This document shows positions 22,139-34,322 of a stretch of DNA of 64,000 bases, in pieces; position 1 is the stretch's first letter; each line of letters begins with the position of its first letter. The notes under the pieces are model-generated. The model worked only from the letters and a program-made list of their open reading frames with translations, made no database searches and was not told where the DNA came from. The DNA is from Russula earlei. Its lineage: Eukaryota; Basidiomycota; Agaricomycetes; Russulales; Russulaceae. Both the position numbers and the translations under genes were made by a program. The DNA lies in the NCBI GenBank assembly GCA_025769875.1, contig JAGFNK010000169.1, forward strand, positions 37,633 to 101,632, in the 5' to 3' direction.

Positions 22139-23773
22139 ATGACAAACTGGGACGATCCTGCACGTGAAGCTGGTGAAGCTTGTCCGTCTTTCCTGTCTTC
22201 GGTCATCCAAGTGTAGTAACTTGACCTTGTGTCATGGTGATATTAGTGGCTCTCATCAAATCTTGGCACGCTTTTAGTGGCTTGTACATGTACGCCGTTG
22301 TCTTCTTCCGTTGATTTCATCCATCAGTTCTCACAGAGCACTGGCACCAGCTGGGAATTCGTCCTGAACCTGGACTATGAGCACTCCATCATAGCGAGAA
22401 AGCGGCCATTCATGTGGACATCTCTGGTGTGTTCCCTTAGCGTTGACACAATCGGAAGACTTCATCGGTTTCCAGCTCTTCATAGGGTGCCGTTGGTGCA
22501 CGTTACTCGTCATTATTCTCGAGCTCTTGGCCCTTGACATGTCGTATAAAATCAACTGTCAGGTGTGGACTTCCTGATTCGTGGTTTGTTGACGAAACTA
22601 AGCTGAGTTGCTCTTAGGCTGCGATCACTCTAGGTCTTGTAAGATCCTGTGATCCTTTGGGGAAATGTGTCGGTTTAATTGGCCACTCAGGTATTCACAA
22701 TGTTCTCATTTCTGTCTACATCAGCTTTGATTATCCTACGCGTGTGAGCGAACCTTGCCTCGTCATGGCCTGCTTTATGACGTGGCATTGTCAGGTACGC
22801 GCTCTGTGAACGAAACAGGATTATCATCGCATTTGCATCCGTGGTTTGGTCCGCAAACGTCGCTTGTTACATTTACGGTTTGCATCTTTTTTTTGTTCCC
22901 ATCTCGCTCGCATTAGATCTGAAACATGTCAGGGGTATCCACGACCCGAGCGCAGTATATCGAAGGCCGTTGTATGACGCAGGATCATATCTTGCACACC
23001 AGGACCGTTATCTTCCCCACATTTTTCACGGACATCATACTCCTTGTTCTCATGGTTGCCGGTGTCTTTCGCTGGAACGACGTACGTGGGAGAAGTACGA
23101 TCTTGTCGCTCCTGTACAAACAAGTAAGCTCTCTCCACCTCGCAGCTGCCACAGAGGCCGCTTCGATTCTACGGCTCACGCTGGCTATTAGAGCTTGGTG
23201 TGGGTTGTGATTTACACATTGGTTGGAGTGCCTCCCCTGGTGTGTTTCGCATTCGACACACTCTACACTGTGCCTAACTTCCCGCCTCCAGATATTCATT
23301 ATTTTGAATTTGAACGGTGAGTATCTATTCCATTTACCCAAACACTCACATATTTACAGGTGAGAACTTGATCTGGAAGACATCATGAATCAAGTATGTT
23401 CGATAGATTAACAAGTATTGGATACACTAATCCAACCATCATGCAAATGCCGCAGATGTTCATTATCCCAGGGGGTGAGTAGGTTTCAATACGAAGGATA
23501 TGTACACTTCGCTAACCGTGAGACTGTCGTTTAGTGGTCTTGAAGACAATTTGTGCTTCGCGGATGCACCTGGCACTCGTTAACAGTACCTCACCTCCGT
23601 TAGGGGCAGTTACGCCGGTTACGGAGTTCAAAGCGGGAGTGGGGTTCCCGGCTTCCCCGCATCGTGGCCATCTCACAGAGGGCATATACAATACAGGCAG
23701 TCAACTGCCCGCTCTGAACGTCTTGATCGAGAATTGCCATCAAGAGTTTGTCGGAGCATTCATAATCGAATAA
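22139..23773 (+). CDS. Seven-transmembrane protein, tandem copy A
   Basis: Thirteen exons (22139-22181, 22247-22289, 22351-22426, 22476-22562, 22618-22638, 22691-22743, 22795-22877, 22933-23123, 23192-23239, 23292-23316, 23380-23393, 23456-23474, 23535-23773) give 313 residues. It begins MTNWDDPAREAGEAL. The pattern is that of an Agaricomycete-expanded family of uncharacterised 7TM proteins: GLYIWEFVLNLDYE after TM1, CRWCTLLVIILELLAL in TM2, LIILRVYALCERNRIIIAF around TM3-TM4, TFFTDIILLVLMVAGVFRW in TM5, the SLVWVVIYTLVGVPPL helix in TM6, and TICASRMHLALVNS ending TM7. The tail is about 60 hydrophilic residues. Ligand and function are unknown. It is not a STE3 pheromone receptor by sequence pattern. 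Two microexons (14 and 19 nt) are conserved in all copies. Confidence 0.85.
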
Positions 23774-24124
23774 TCCCGTAAGGAAACGACGGTCAGGTCA
23801 TACGCTGTTGTCCCGTCAACTATCCTGTGCCAGTTTACGCAATCGAGGACGCCGTGGCCACTCTGGTGGTAACTCACAGTTGTATAGTTAGCATTGGTCA
23901 TGCATATATATTGACGCCGAACAATACATTCTTCCACTTTACCGATGACCTACTCTTCAATCAGCTCTCTCACCAATGGTCCCTAGTATCACACAGTATA
24001 TCACACAGTACTTTTATTCAGGTCTCTCCCGCTCGATATCAATCCCTTCACCTCAACGATGCACGTTTAGCTTCCGATGAGTCACTGGTTATCGCGTACG
24101 TGGGGAGTCCTCGTCTTGCGTCTA

Positions 24125-25205
24125 GGTCGCACAGCAAAGCTTGCACAGCAGGAAGGTTTATCTTCTCGATAGATCGACGAAGAGCTGATGAGCAGCAGTG
24201 GCGTTCAGGAAATATTCGTGCGATTTAGACATGTCTCATTTATACGCTTCCGCTTCAAGAGTGCGCAATTCCGTCATCGTAGCTTATGAAAGTTGCGGGT
24301 CTTGTGTCCTCCCAGGCGCTCGCAAGTGTCTTCAGAATGGAAAGGATTCCTCCTGTTGTTCTGTCACAGACAGAGAAATCATGGATTGGTCGCTACGCGA
24401 CTTCTGGGTACTGCGCCTGTACATCAGTGCGAGCATTCGACACAAGTCACTTAGGCATGATCGAGTACCAGTTATCAGCCTACGATTTGGACCTCCAACG
24501 TAGTGCAACCGTTCCTGAACTGTAGCCGATGATGCGTGATGATCCGGTCGGAAAAACAAACAAACAGAGGACATAGACATACAGAGACGATCCTTTCCGT
24601 CCTCCACAGACCTTGGGGATAGAGCCTAGGCATGGCCCATGACATTATTATTGTGGTGACAGAGAACGCGGGGACTGCCGTCGCCACCTTTCCCCACGCC
24701 CTTGATGGCCCGCGCGCGCGTCGAGCGAAGTGGTCCTGGACCATTGCCGCTCAAGCCACCCGTATCCGCGCAACTCGACGTCGCGCTCCCGCTCATCGCC
24801 CGCTCAGGCCTGCCGATAATGTCTGTGGACATCCCGTCGGGTATGGAACGTTGAGCGCGGCGATGCCGTTCCAGTTCCCGTTCCAGGTGAGGGTGGGTGT
24901 GGCCCGCGGTTTTGCGTCCGGATGTGCTCGTCAGCCTCGCCGCGCCAAAGGAGGGCGTTCAGCGTTTCCTGGGACGTTGCTTCCTCTGTGGTCTATTCGT
25001 TCCGAAGCGAGTGGCTGGTTTTTGAGCAGGAAGAAAAAGAGAACAAGAAACAGAAGTCGTGGGTCGCAGAACGACCGGAAGGACGACAATGTTGACGACG
25101 GCCGCCTTGCTAATAATAACAAGTCTGTCGAAGAAAAAATATAAACTTAACACTCCATCGTATCCTGAATTTTCGCAAATTGTTGAGCTCGCGTAGCCTG
25201 AGCGC
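24125..25205 (+). pseudogene. NAD(P)HX epimerase pseudogene 1
   Basis: Recognisable pieces of the 17101 gene appear in order: the first exon end (CACAGCAAAGCTTGCACAGCA), ATCGACGAAGAGCTGATGA, GCTTATGAAAGTTGCGGGTCTTG, the CGCTCCCGCTCATCGCCCG region and the C-terminal CATCGTATCCTGAATTTTCG. Central coding sequence is deleted, including most of the GGDG region and the catalytic SVDIPSG context. Several in-frame stops occur. It lies about 350 bp after 7TM copy A in the same orientation, matching the 7TM-epimerase order of unit 2. Confidence 0.85.
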
Positions 25206-26834
25206 GATAGAGAGTCCGAGCCAAAAGGCATCTGAATTCTCGTTATCTCCGGGCGGTGCCGTAAAACGTGATCCATCCCCGACTACGGCAGGACCTCGCG
25301 CTGACCGTCTTCCTCCATCTCTCTATCATCTCCCAATCGCATGATTCAATGAGGTGAATCGGCTAATTACTCATCTATCACTTGCGGTTATCATATCACC
25401 TGCACTGCCTTTCGGGTTGGCACAACGCCGTGTCGTGTGCTTCTCCATTGACGCCAAGTAGGGTCGCAATATGCCCCCCCACTTCCTCTACAAACCCATT
25501 TCATTCCAACGAGCTCTCTTTAGTGCGACATAACACTTCTAACTACCTCTATCACATCGGCATCAACACCTCCGGCGCCCTTATCCTGCAATACGTGTTC
25601 AGCAACTGTTCTTTAAGTTGAGATGGGTGGTCGACTATGGCGTGCGGCAGGAACCCTCGTTCTCCACGTTTTGTGAAGATACATGACTTTATTTTCATGG
25701 ACCTTGTCGCACTATGACCATATACGTCGCGACCACAGAGCCTTATCGCGACCGATAACAGCTCCAGGCCTCTACAGCTTCACCTGGGGTCCCTACAAGG
25801 CGATGTCCGCGGTGTTAGCAGTCGATTTTACCGGCCAGCATATCCCATTTCTAAAGTTATGCCATTGGGCGCGGCACTGAATGCATGACGTGATATCTGC
25901 GACGTCTACGTTCTTTCAATCATCGTGCGACGATCGCACTCATCGTAAATTCACAGATACGGAGCGGTCGACATTAATTTCCGCCCTACATCGCCGATAC
26001 CATTGGTTTCAAGAAGAGTAGGGAGGGAACATTAGCTGAGATTGGTGGGAAGTGCGCCGTTGAGCGCAACGGTCTTGGTTCTCGACTGAATATTTAGTAC
26101 GTTATTGTTATTTCGTGTACGAGTATCTTACGCTAGGTTCTCGTAATCCGTAGTACCCAATAGCGACGGTTTTGGTTATGCTTTCGCTTTACCGTGACTA
26201 TCCTTGTACTGTACGATCTCACATATCGTCATTTATAACGCTATACTAGTACCTACTTCGGCGTACGATTACCAAGGCCCGTAGTTCACCTGTATCATGG
26301 ATGGCTACAGCCCTTAGTACGGGTTTGAACTAAGTCTCGACTTGTCCTCCTTCTCCTGACCCGTACCCGACATCTGCCCAGAGATATTGAAGTGATGTTT
26401 CTGCTTGACTTTATGTCCATCGGGAGTATCAGGAACACTGTACGTTCATTAGAAAAGGTTTGTGTCTGTGTCTCAAGACTCCCGAGTACCAATAGGGATT
26501 AATTTATCAGGTTCGGTGCGTCTAAGTCATCTTCGAATCCATCAGATGGTGCATCGGAAACTTAGAAAGCAGTCGTCCTGTCCGTAATCCCGATCATGAG
26601 ACCAGAGTGCAGTGAGCTTGAGCCGTAAGATCGTCTTTTTTTCAAATTTGGTATAGTTCGCCGGGCTCCAGCCGTGTTCAAACTTGTGCTGCTCATCCTC
26701 ACTTGAGTCACTTCTCAGTGCATTCCGGACTCGGAGTCTCCCTGCCTTGGGCCTTGACCAGCTGCCCTAGAATAAGTGTTGGTCTCATGGAAACATCAAC
26801 CCGCAAACTCATGTTTGAATCACTGTGATGCCGG
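25206..26834 (+). repeat. Epimerase 3' flank followed by start of duplication unit 2
   Basis: 25206-25750 matches the flank at 18383-18900. From about 25755 the sequence switches to a diverged copy of 21300-21960, the 5' region of 7TM copy A. The junction near 25750 therefore marks the unit boundary. 26010-26640 has no counterpart that I could align. No gene is seen. Confidence 0.65.
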
Positions 26835-27398
26835 ATCATCAGCAAACCACAAAAAAAATTCCCGGGTTTTCGTTGGTTTCCACTGGTTTCCCAGTTTCCG
26901 GAAACTGAAAACCTAGAAACTGGGAAACCTGGTAGACATCATGAAGCACACTGGAAAACAATTCAAGTTTTCTATGGTCACATCGACTGTCTGGGTGAGC
27001 GACGCTGCCACCTTGCACTGGAATGTGCAGACAATGATGGTGACGATGAATCCCTTCATTGTGCTGATGCCTCGATGATATCTGCATTCCATGCTGATCT
27101 GTATATACCTGAGAGTCCCCTCAAGGCTTAGATCCATACCAGCTTGAATCGACTTCCAATTACAAGGAGAAATGACATATACCCTATTTCTGACCAACTA
27201 TACTATAGTTCTACCAGTTTCTATACTTTTGACAGGTTTCTGTTAGTTTCTTAGGTTTCCATGAAAGATACTCTCAGGTTGTTTCCAGGAAACCAGACAT
27301 GGGTTTCCCAGTCTCCCGGTTTCCTGGTTTCTGCTGGTTTTTTTCGGTTTCCTGAGGTGAGAAACTGGAAGAAACTAAAATCCATCTTTACTGATGAT
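26835..27398. mobile_element. GGTTTC-rich hairpin element (MITE-like, 564 bp)
   Basis: Relative to unit 1, unit 2 has 564 extra bases here, bounded by ATCATCAG at the left and its complement CTGATGAT at the right. Near the left end is a perfect 14-bp stem, GGTTTCCCAGTTTC with GAAACTGGGAAACC, enclosing the palindrome CAGTTTCCGGAAACTG. GGTTTC/GGTTTCC words recur many times near both ends. No coding sequence is seen. The target duplication is short (probably AT) and not certain. Confidence 0.65.
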
Positions 27399-27494
27399 AT
27401 CGTATAGTGGTGTTGATGATGTGCTTCTAATCCCACACAATGGCCAGCGCTTCATATCCCAATACCATGCTTGCTTAAAAGCCACCCACTGGCA

Positions 27495-30350
27495 GTTGCG
27501 TTCTTTTTGCGGTGGGTTGAGTTACCATAAAAGGCGATTTTGTTGGCAAGAGAATCGGTACATCAATTATGCATTTAAATGTCACCAAATCATTTTCTCA
27601 ATTACATATTTAATGACTTATTTATTAGCTATTAGACAAATAAATTAAATTGATACAAAAAAAGATTTTGTATTGTAAGGAACAGCAACAGTTGAGGCCG
27701 TTAGAGGCAGCGGTGTGAGTCTGAAGGGACCTGGAGCAAGGGAGGCGGTGGCATTGGAGGGAGGGGGGGTTCTGAGGGAGGGACAACGGTTCCCCGAGGG
27801 CACGTGTGTGCACATTCATGGTGGCAGATGTTGCATCGGGCTTGGCGCGCTTGCCCGACCGTTCACCCCCGGCGTACGGATCATCGTGAACATGGCGGTG
27901 CTTTCCCTTAGCAACGCCGATGCTTCGCGCTGTCAATCCCCGCGCGTTGGGGAGACTGGTCCGTTGTTTTGGGCCCCATTTGAGTTTGACACCCATACGC
28001 TTGGCTGTCTCCGCCCACATTTTCTGATTGGGCGCGATCACTTCCTTATCAGGTAAGACCTTGGAGCCTTGAATTAAATTGATTGTGGCTGCCAAACCGT
28101 ATTTGGCAGCCCGCGTGGCCTCAACGATCTCCGCTGTTTGATTAGCGTTTTCAAGCCTAGATGTGAGATCGCACGATAATGATATGATCTCCTGTGAGAG
28201 AGATACTAGGCTCTCCCTTGGTGTGGATGAAGAAGATGATGGGGATGGGGGGTCAGGTGATTTATTTGCACTTTCCTTTTGTGTGCTCCCCTCAGGACAG
28301 AGGTAGGGAAAGTGGATGTAGATTGCTGCAATGTGTTTGCAGAATCTAATCCGGGGATAATCTGTGCAATCACAAGTTGACTTCATCAGATTGATTGAGT
28401 AAAATGCGCCAGAACGGGACTGTGAAGCGATGTGAAAGCAGATCTCATCAAATTGCAAGATTGAATCTTGTGAGATGCTCTCGGCATGGGTGAAAATTAT
28501 ATGACGCCTGTCAGCCACCAGGTCCCGACCATCGAGCCCAACGTTCTGCCATTTGGGCCTGTTTTGGTAATACGGCACCATGCGATGCACTAGAACAAAT
28601 AATATTCGATCGATCTGCTGATTGCGCTTGCCGTCGAGCCAATGTGATTTGAGGACATGATGATATCTAAAAAGATTGAGTCATCTTATCTTTAGATCGG
28701 GAGGATCACATACGCTTCGATCAACATGTTGGTGTCCCCTTCCTCAAAGATATGTCAATTTTTCCGGTAAACCATGGACCACATATGCACCACAGGCATC
28801 CATTGGGACCCAAGATAGTTCACAAAAGTTTCTGGAACCTGAGGATCAGTGGAGATCTCCTCCCAGATTTGTAGAAAGTCGGCCTGATCATCTGTATGTA
28901 CCCATCTCTTGATCTTATCCCACAGATCAGGAAAATTGTTAGCATGGAAGTGTGATCACATCGCGTGCAACACATGCCACTTGCAAAGCCATATCCGACT
29001 TCCCGGATAGGCAATCTTGAGGGTGGCAATCTGTGCGGCATCACGATCTGTCATAATAATAGATGGCCGGATAGCCAGACTGGCATCCCTGACCCAATAG
29101 ACAAAAAAGGATATTGTGTCCTTTGTTCCATTGGATGCCAGCATCCAGGCAACAGGCACACCTATCCAGAAAGGGTAAGCGCGCTAAATTGACATTTAGT
29201 AAATATTACGCACCATGTCCCCAGTGATCGCGTGCGATCATGGTAAATAATAAGAAGTCCGGATATTGAGTAATATTATGAGTTGCATTGATACCAATGA
29301 AGCCATTCCCGAGGCGGCAGAATGCCTCCATTTGGAAAGGGGTCTGGATGCATAATACATATGCATCCTCCTGCAGATTTGATTGAGATGGGGCACTGTG
29401 CAGCCTGTCTTTGTAAAAAACATTTGTTTTTTCATCTGTAAACCTGTCCAACCAGAGCCTGGTGGAGATAGCATCCTCTGGATGCAGCCTGATAATCTCA
29501 TCTTCCATTTCCCGGGCCATGCAGCTTACATCCTGGAGCGAGATGAATCGGTCTTGGCTGCCATTGGGCGATGAATGCTGAATATCGCATACCTTTCCAT
29601 TATTAAGTTAGCGAATAAAAATAAAATGAATTCAATACAGGCACTTACTATTTCCTGTGGATCAACCTTCTTTGACAGCATGAATTTAATTTTATCACGC
29701 GCTACGCGTGACATTTGTGTGTAAGCGAGATTAGCAATTCCGATTTCATGGGAATGCTCGCTTGCATATTGTCCAAGAATGGTAGGCGCGTCCACGTAAG
29801 ACTTGATGACTATTCAGCAACGGCAACCTGTCTTCTTGATCTCGGATCTCTGTGTGCGATTGGGGTGCTTCTTTACATAACTCGAAGCTCCCCCGGATAG
29901 TTGGTGGGAGCAGACGAAAACCTTCTTTGTCCATCCCTGCCCATGCTTGGTGCTGGATGGAATCAATTCAATTGAGTGAGCTAATTCTTCTTGCTGGTGC
30001 CATGCGTCAAAATCGGCTGCTGTCGGCCATTCCATGGGGTATCTGCCGTGCTCCCGGTCATAATTGAGTCCTCCCCTCTTTCCAGAATTGGCAGTGATCT
30101 GGAAACATTGTGTCGCAAAAGGGGCGCTCGGGCCGGAATGGGCGGATGATGTGGATGGTGTGCCAATCAATCGGAAACGAGATTGCATTTCTTTTTTTTT
30201 TGGTAGGGGGAAAATGGTAAGGAGTTATCTTATTATTAACCCACTTATATAACTAAATTACATCCATTAACGCGTGATTGAAGTCCCGACTCTCTTGCCG
30301 ACACAATCGCCTTTTATGGTAATTCAACACGCCGCGAAATGTCAAAGACT
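27495..30350 (-). mobile_element. Mutator-like element (MULE), 2856 bp
   Basis: Termini share inverted sequence of roughly 80 bp, best seen as TTACCATAAAAGGCGATT on both sides, followed by related GGCAAGAGA-TCGG blocks. The element is flanked by a perfect 10-bp duplication CCCACTGGCA (27485-27494 and 30351-30360). The paralogous position in unit 1 has this target only once. Duplication length, long TIRs and the encoded MULE/SWIM protein all agree with the Mutator superfamily. Insertion is about 100 bp upstream of the ATG of 7TM copy B. Confidence 0.92.
27625..30188 (-). pseudogene. MULE transposase with SWIM zinc finger, inactivated
   Basis: The protein reads from 30188 downward. An N-terminal domain contains DAPTILGQYASEHSHEIG. 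The MULE catalytic region contains LGNGFIGINATHNITQY and PSIIMTDRDAAQIATLK, then LCKWHVLHAM. A C-terminal SWIM finger has CDC...FCKH (about 28352-28422 on the plus strand). Introns are visible (for example the GTAAGT donor after DPQEI and the GTGCGT donor after DHWGHG). Three in-frame TGA stops at 29814-29816, 28956-28958 and 28755-28757 fall where Arg codons fit the context. The first catalytic Asp is Asn (INATHN, codon 29287-29289). The tail after SWIM is low-complexity and basic. The gene is therefore dead. Confidence 0.88.
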
Positions 30351-30458
30351 CCCACTGGCATACCGTGATCGACCTATGCTAGTAGATGCAACTGTGTTTT
30401 CCTCCCTCCTTCTCTTTCCGACTTCATACTCCTCTACGTCGATTGCTCACACAAATTT

Positions 30459-32104
30459 ATGACAAGCTGGAACGATCCTGCACGTGAAGCCGGTGAAGCT
30501 TGTCCGTCTCCGTCCCTTGTCTTCAATCAAAAAAGCGTAGTAACTTGGCCTTGTGTCACGGTGATAGTGGCTCTCATCAAATCTTGGCACGCTTTTGGTG
30601 GCTTGTACATGTACGCCATCGTCTTCTTCTGTCCATTCATCCATCAATTTTACAGAACACCAGCTGGGAGTTTGTCCTGAACCTAGACTATGAGTACTCA
30701 ATCATGATGAGAAGGCGGCCATTCATGTGGACATCTCTGGTTTGTTCCCCTAGCGTTGACACAACCGGAAGACTTCATCGGTTTCCAGCTTTTCATCGGA
30801 TGCCGTTGGTGCATGTTACTAGGTCATTATTCTTTTGTTCCTGGCCCTTGATATGTCGTATAAAATCAACTGTCAGGTGCGGATTTTTGAGCTCCTGGTT
30901 TGATGGTGAGACTGAGTTGCCCTTAGGCTGTTATCATTCTGGCTCTTGTGAGATCCTGCGATCCTTTGGAGCAAATTGTCAGTTTCAATTGGCTAGTTAG
31001 GTATTCGCAATGTTCTCATTTCTGTCTGCGTCAGCTTTGGTTATCCTACGCGTGTGAGCGAACCTTGTCTTGTCATGGTACGCTTTATGACGTGGCACTG
31101 TCAGTTGCGCGCTCTAGGAACGAAACAGGATTATCATCGCATTTGCATCCACGGGTTGGCTCGCAAACGCCGCTTGTTACATTTACGGTTTGCATCTGTT
31201 TCTTCTACCTCGCATTAGATCTTCTAATTCCGAGTCATGTCAGGGATATCCACGGCCAGGACGAACTATGTCGGTGGCCGTTGTACGCTTGATCCTATCT
31301 TGCATACCAGGACCTTTATCTTCTCCACATTTTTCACGGACATCGTATTCCTTGTACTCATGCTTTCTGGTATCCGTCGCTGGAGAGACTTACGTAGGGG
31401 AGGAGGGATCTGGTCGCTCCTGTACAAACAAGTAAGCTCTCCCCACGGACCCCACCTCGCAGCTGCCACAGACTCGAAGGCCGCTTCGATTCAACGGCTC
31501 ACGCTGGCTATTAGAGCTTGTTATGGGTCGTGATTTTCACATTTGCTGGAGTGCCTCCCCTGGTGGGTTTCGCATTCGACACTCTACACTGTGCCTAACT
31601 TCCTGCCTCCAGATTTCCATCATTTCGAATTTGAATGGTGAGTATTTATTATGTTCACCCAGAGACTTGGATACTCACAATCAGGACCTTTCTCGGAAGA
31701 CATCATGAATCAAGTATGTTCGACAGTTTGACAGGGATTGGATAAGTTAATCTAACCATCATGCAAATGTCGTAGATGTTCATTGTTCCAGCGGGTGAGT
31801 AGGTTTCAATACGGAGAATATGTACACCTTACTGACTGTGATACTCTGTCGTGCAGTGGTCCTCATGACAATCTGTGCTTCGCGGATGTACCTGGGGCTT
31901 GTTAACAGTACCTCACTGAACCAATCTCCGTTAGGGGCAGTTGCGGTTACAGAGTTTAAGGCGAGAGTCGGGTTCCCGGCTCCCTCACATCATGGCCACC
32001 TCACGGATGATACATACAACACAGGCGGTCAACTGCCCGCCCTGAATGTCTTGACCGATATTTCCCACCAAGAATTCTTCGGAGCATCATTGATAATTGA
32101 CTAA
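30459..32104 (+). pseudogene. 7TM protein copy B, pseudogene
   Basis: All thirteen exons of copy A are recognisable with the same splice positions and phases, starting MTSWNDPAREAGEAL. Two lesions break it. One extra base at about 30821-30823 shifts frame in exon 4 (TTACTAGGTCATT versus TTACTCGTCATT in copy A). A TAG at 31115-31117 replaces the Trp codon that copies C and D have (ALWE). A MULE sits about 100 bp upstream. The remaining exons stay open (for example FSTFFTDIVFLVLMLSG), so the decay is recent. Confidence 0.85.
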
Positions 32105-32329
32105 ATGAACAGTCGGGTTATTCGCTATTGTCTCGTCAACTACTCTATGCCAGTTTACCCATCGTGGACGCCGTGTGCACTCTGGCGGTAACTTGGTTAT
32201 GCATATATGTATATGTTGATGCCAATATATTCTACCGAGACCTTCCTCATTACCTATGATTTGCTCGTCAAGTAGTTCTCTCTCATCGTTCGCTGGTTTC
32301 GCACAGCAGGGTCAGATGACATATACACA

Positions 32330-32702
32330 GCCCACACCTCAATTCCTTCCGTCCACCCCAGCCCTTGAGGGTAGTGCCTATCCACAACACCATATTGACG
32401 GAAACCGCGCTGCCCAGCGCCGCCACTCTTCCCTACCGACAGCGTTTGCACAGGCAGCACATGAACACGCACACCCTGACACTGGACGCCTTGGACGACT
32501 CGGACGAAGATCTAAAACTGGCGACGTACGTGGCTCGATGACGCTCACGTCGGGGGACGTCGTCTTGGACGCGACATTCGGCCTCTGGTTCAACCAGCAC
32601 GTCCGCGCGCCGTTCGACTCGGCATCATTCCTCATCGACTACTCTGGCCTTCCGATCGTGTCTGGACATTCCGCCAGTTGCCAGACTAGGGGCGCGCCCA
32701 AG
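32330..32702 (+). pseudogene. NAD(P)HX epimerase pseudogene 2 (fragment)
   Basis: Only part of the penultimate exon and its preceding intron remains. GCGTTTGCACAGGCAGCACATGAACACGCAC aligns with the start of exon 6 of the intact gene, followed by GTCTTGGACGCGACATTCGG and CTTCCGATCGTGTCTGGACAT. The catalytic VDIPSG motif is destroyed and the C-terminus is missing. At about 32702 the sequence switches directly into a 7TM relic. Confidence 0.82.
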
Positions 32703-32765
32703 TAAGTAATAGTGATGCCTGAAGGTCGCATCTACTTTGCTGATTAAGATATACTGTCACTTCAG

Positions 32766-33000
32766 TGGCTGCCATGGCGATTTGCGCATCGCGAATGTAG
32801 TTGAGGCTTACCAACAGCACCTCGTCCAACGCTTTCCAGGGGGGGAAGCAGTTGGAAAACAAAAGGCATCGAACAGAGTTGCGAGTAAAGCTTGCATTTC
32901 CCCCTAACCTGACGGCCATAAATACGGCGCGGAAAGTGGACGGGTCGCATTGAACTTTCACTAGCATTACACCACAAAACTCGTTCGGACAGCTACGCAC
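32766..33000 (+). pseudogene. Relic of a 7TM last exon
   Basis: After CTTCAG, the frame reads VAAMAICASRM, then a stop codon, then LRLTNSTSSN. This matches the conserved start of exon 13 in the 7TM copies (TICASRMHLALVNSTS). The downstream tail resembles the copies only weakly. It implies at least one more 7TM unit once lay between copies B and C. Confidence 0.65.
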
Positions 33001-34322
33001 CACCAAATTCTTGGATGGTGACACCGGATTCATCATGGCTTCAGGTTATGGATGCGACAATATCGCGTCCCCTGGTCCATATAAATCAAGTTGTCCGCGT
33101 CATCCATCACGGCTTTGACACCCAGGCCAAACATAGGAAAGAGCTTCCATATGGACGTCATAGTCGATGGTCCATCTCAACTCGGGGCCGAACGGGAATT
33201 ACTGATGCGGAAGGGGGGGTGCCGCCCTCATTGAGCGATAATGGTACACAAGCGTGATGAAGCAATCGCCACGATTGCGGGCCATCATCCGGACGGCCTG
33301 CGGTCATGAACTTTGATAGGATGTAGGCAGTGCGTTTTCGTTTCTCCTGACTGCGAGTTATTAGCGTATATGTTATGGGTGTCATTTGATGACCCATCAC
33401 ACACACATTTAGAGAGCTCTCTGAGTTTTTCCCGATGACGACGGAGCACCATATGACCCCTCCACACCACTTATTAACAATCCCTAGCTTCCCTTTCCCT
33501 CTAAGACACGAAGCCGGGTAACGTTTTATGAGCAGAGGTGAAGGATTACCCACTAGTATTCAGAAATGGTGCATGACGCAGACCGTTCTATGATTCAGAT
33601 TCGTCACACGGTCTCTTGTTGGAGAGAGTGTCTACATATTCTGCCTCGCCGAGGTATTTGCAACGTGCCGGTTTGTCAACCACATCGCATCATGCCCTGG
33701 CCGTGACACGAAAGAATTGCGTTGTTATTTCTAGAAGGCGGTTATCAATGCGAGACATAGAGAGTATGTCTCGCATTGAAGCGGTGACGGAGGCTCGGCA
33801 AGGGGTTGGCCTTGGTTACCTAATCGAGCCAAACGACCAAACTACGAGGTCCCCTCAACATTGCTTGTATCAGCTCCGAATATGTCAATATTGGAACGTC
33901 GTTCATTTCTGATGTGTATCCAGACACTCTGGCCCAACAGGATTGGAGGAACTTGGCACACAGCCACGTTTGAGTGGAATCCTGGTTACGTGCTACCAAC
34001 AGTCGCTGCGGTAACGGATCATGGTTTGAATGCACAAGGATTGATCGTCTTCATCATTACGGCATTCTCGCTTTCCAGATGCAGAGATGACCCACAACCC
34101 TGTACTGCCACTGGCCTCGGGTGATGGTGAGTGACAGATATGAATGTAGTCATTTCTTCTGATTCAGCGTCAACACCCAGCGCTTGTGCTAAAGTGCCAA
34201 CCAGTGTTGCTTAAGTACAACCGTATGTGTTGTTGCCAGGCGCAGCCTTTGCTCCCTCCTTCCGCTCCTTTCCTTCCAACGACAATTTTTTGTACCGTAG
34301 CGTTGATCGCTCACCAAAAATT
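33001..34322. other. Intergenic region upstream of 7TM copy C
   Basis: No gene is supportable; frames are short and lack family motifs. A 14-base inverted repeat around 33749-33777 (AATGCGAGACATAG / TATGTCTCGCATTG) is visible. Just before the next ATG the sequence TAGCGTTGATCGCTCACC resembles the leader of copies B and D. Confidence 0.5.
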
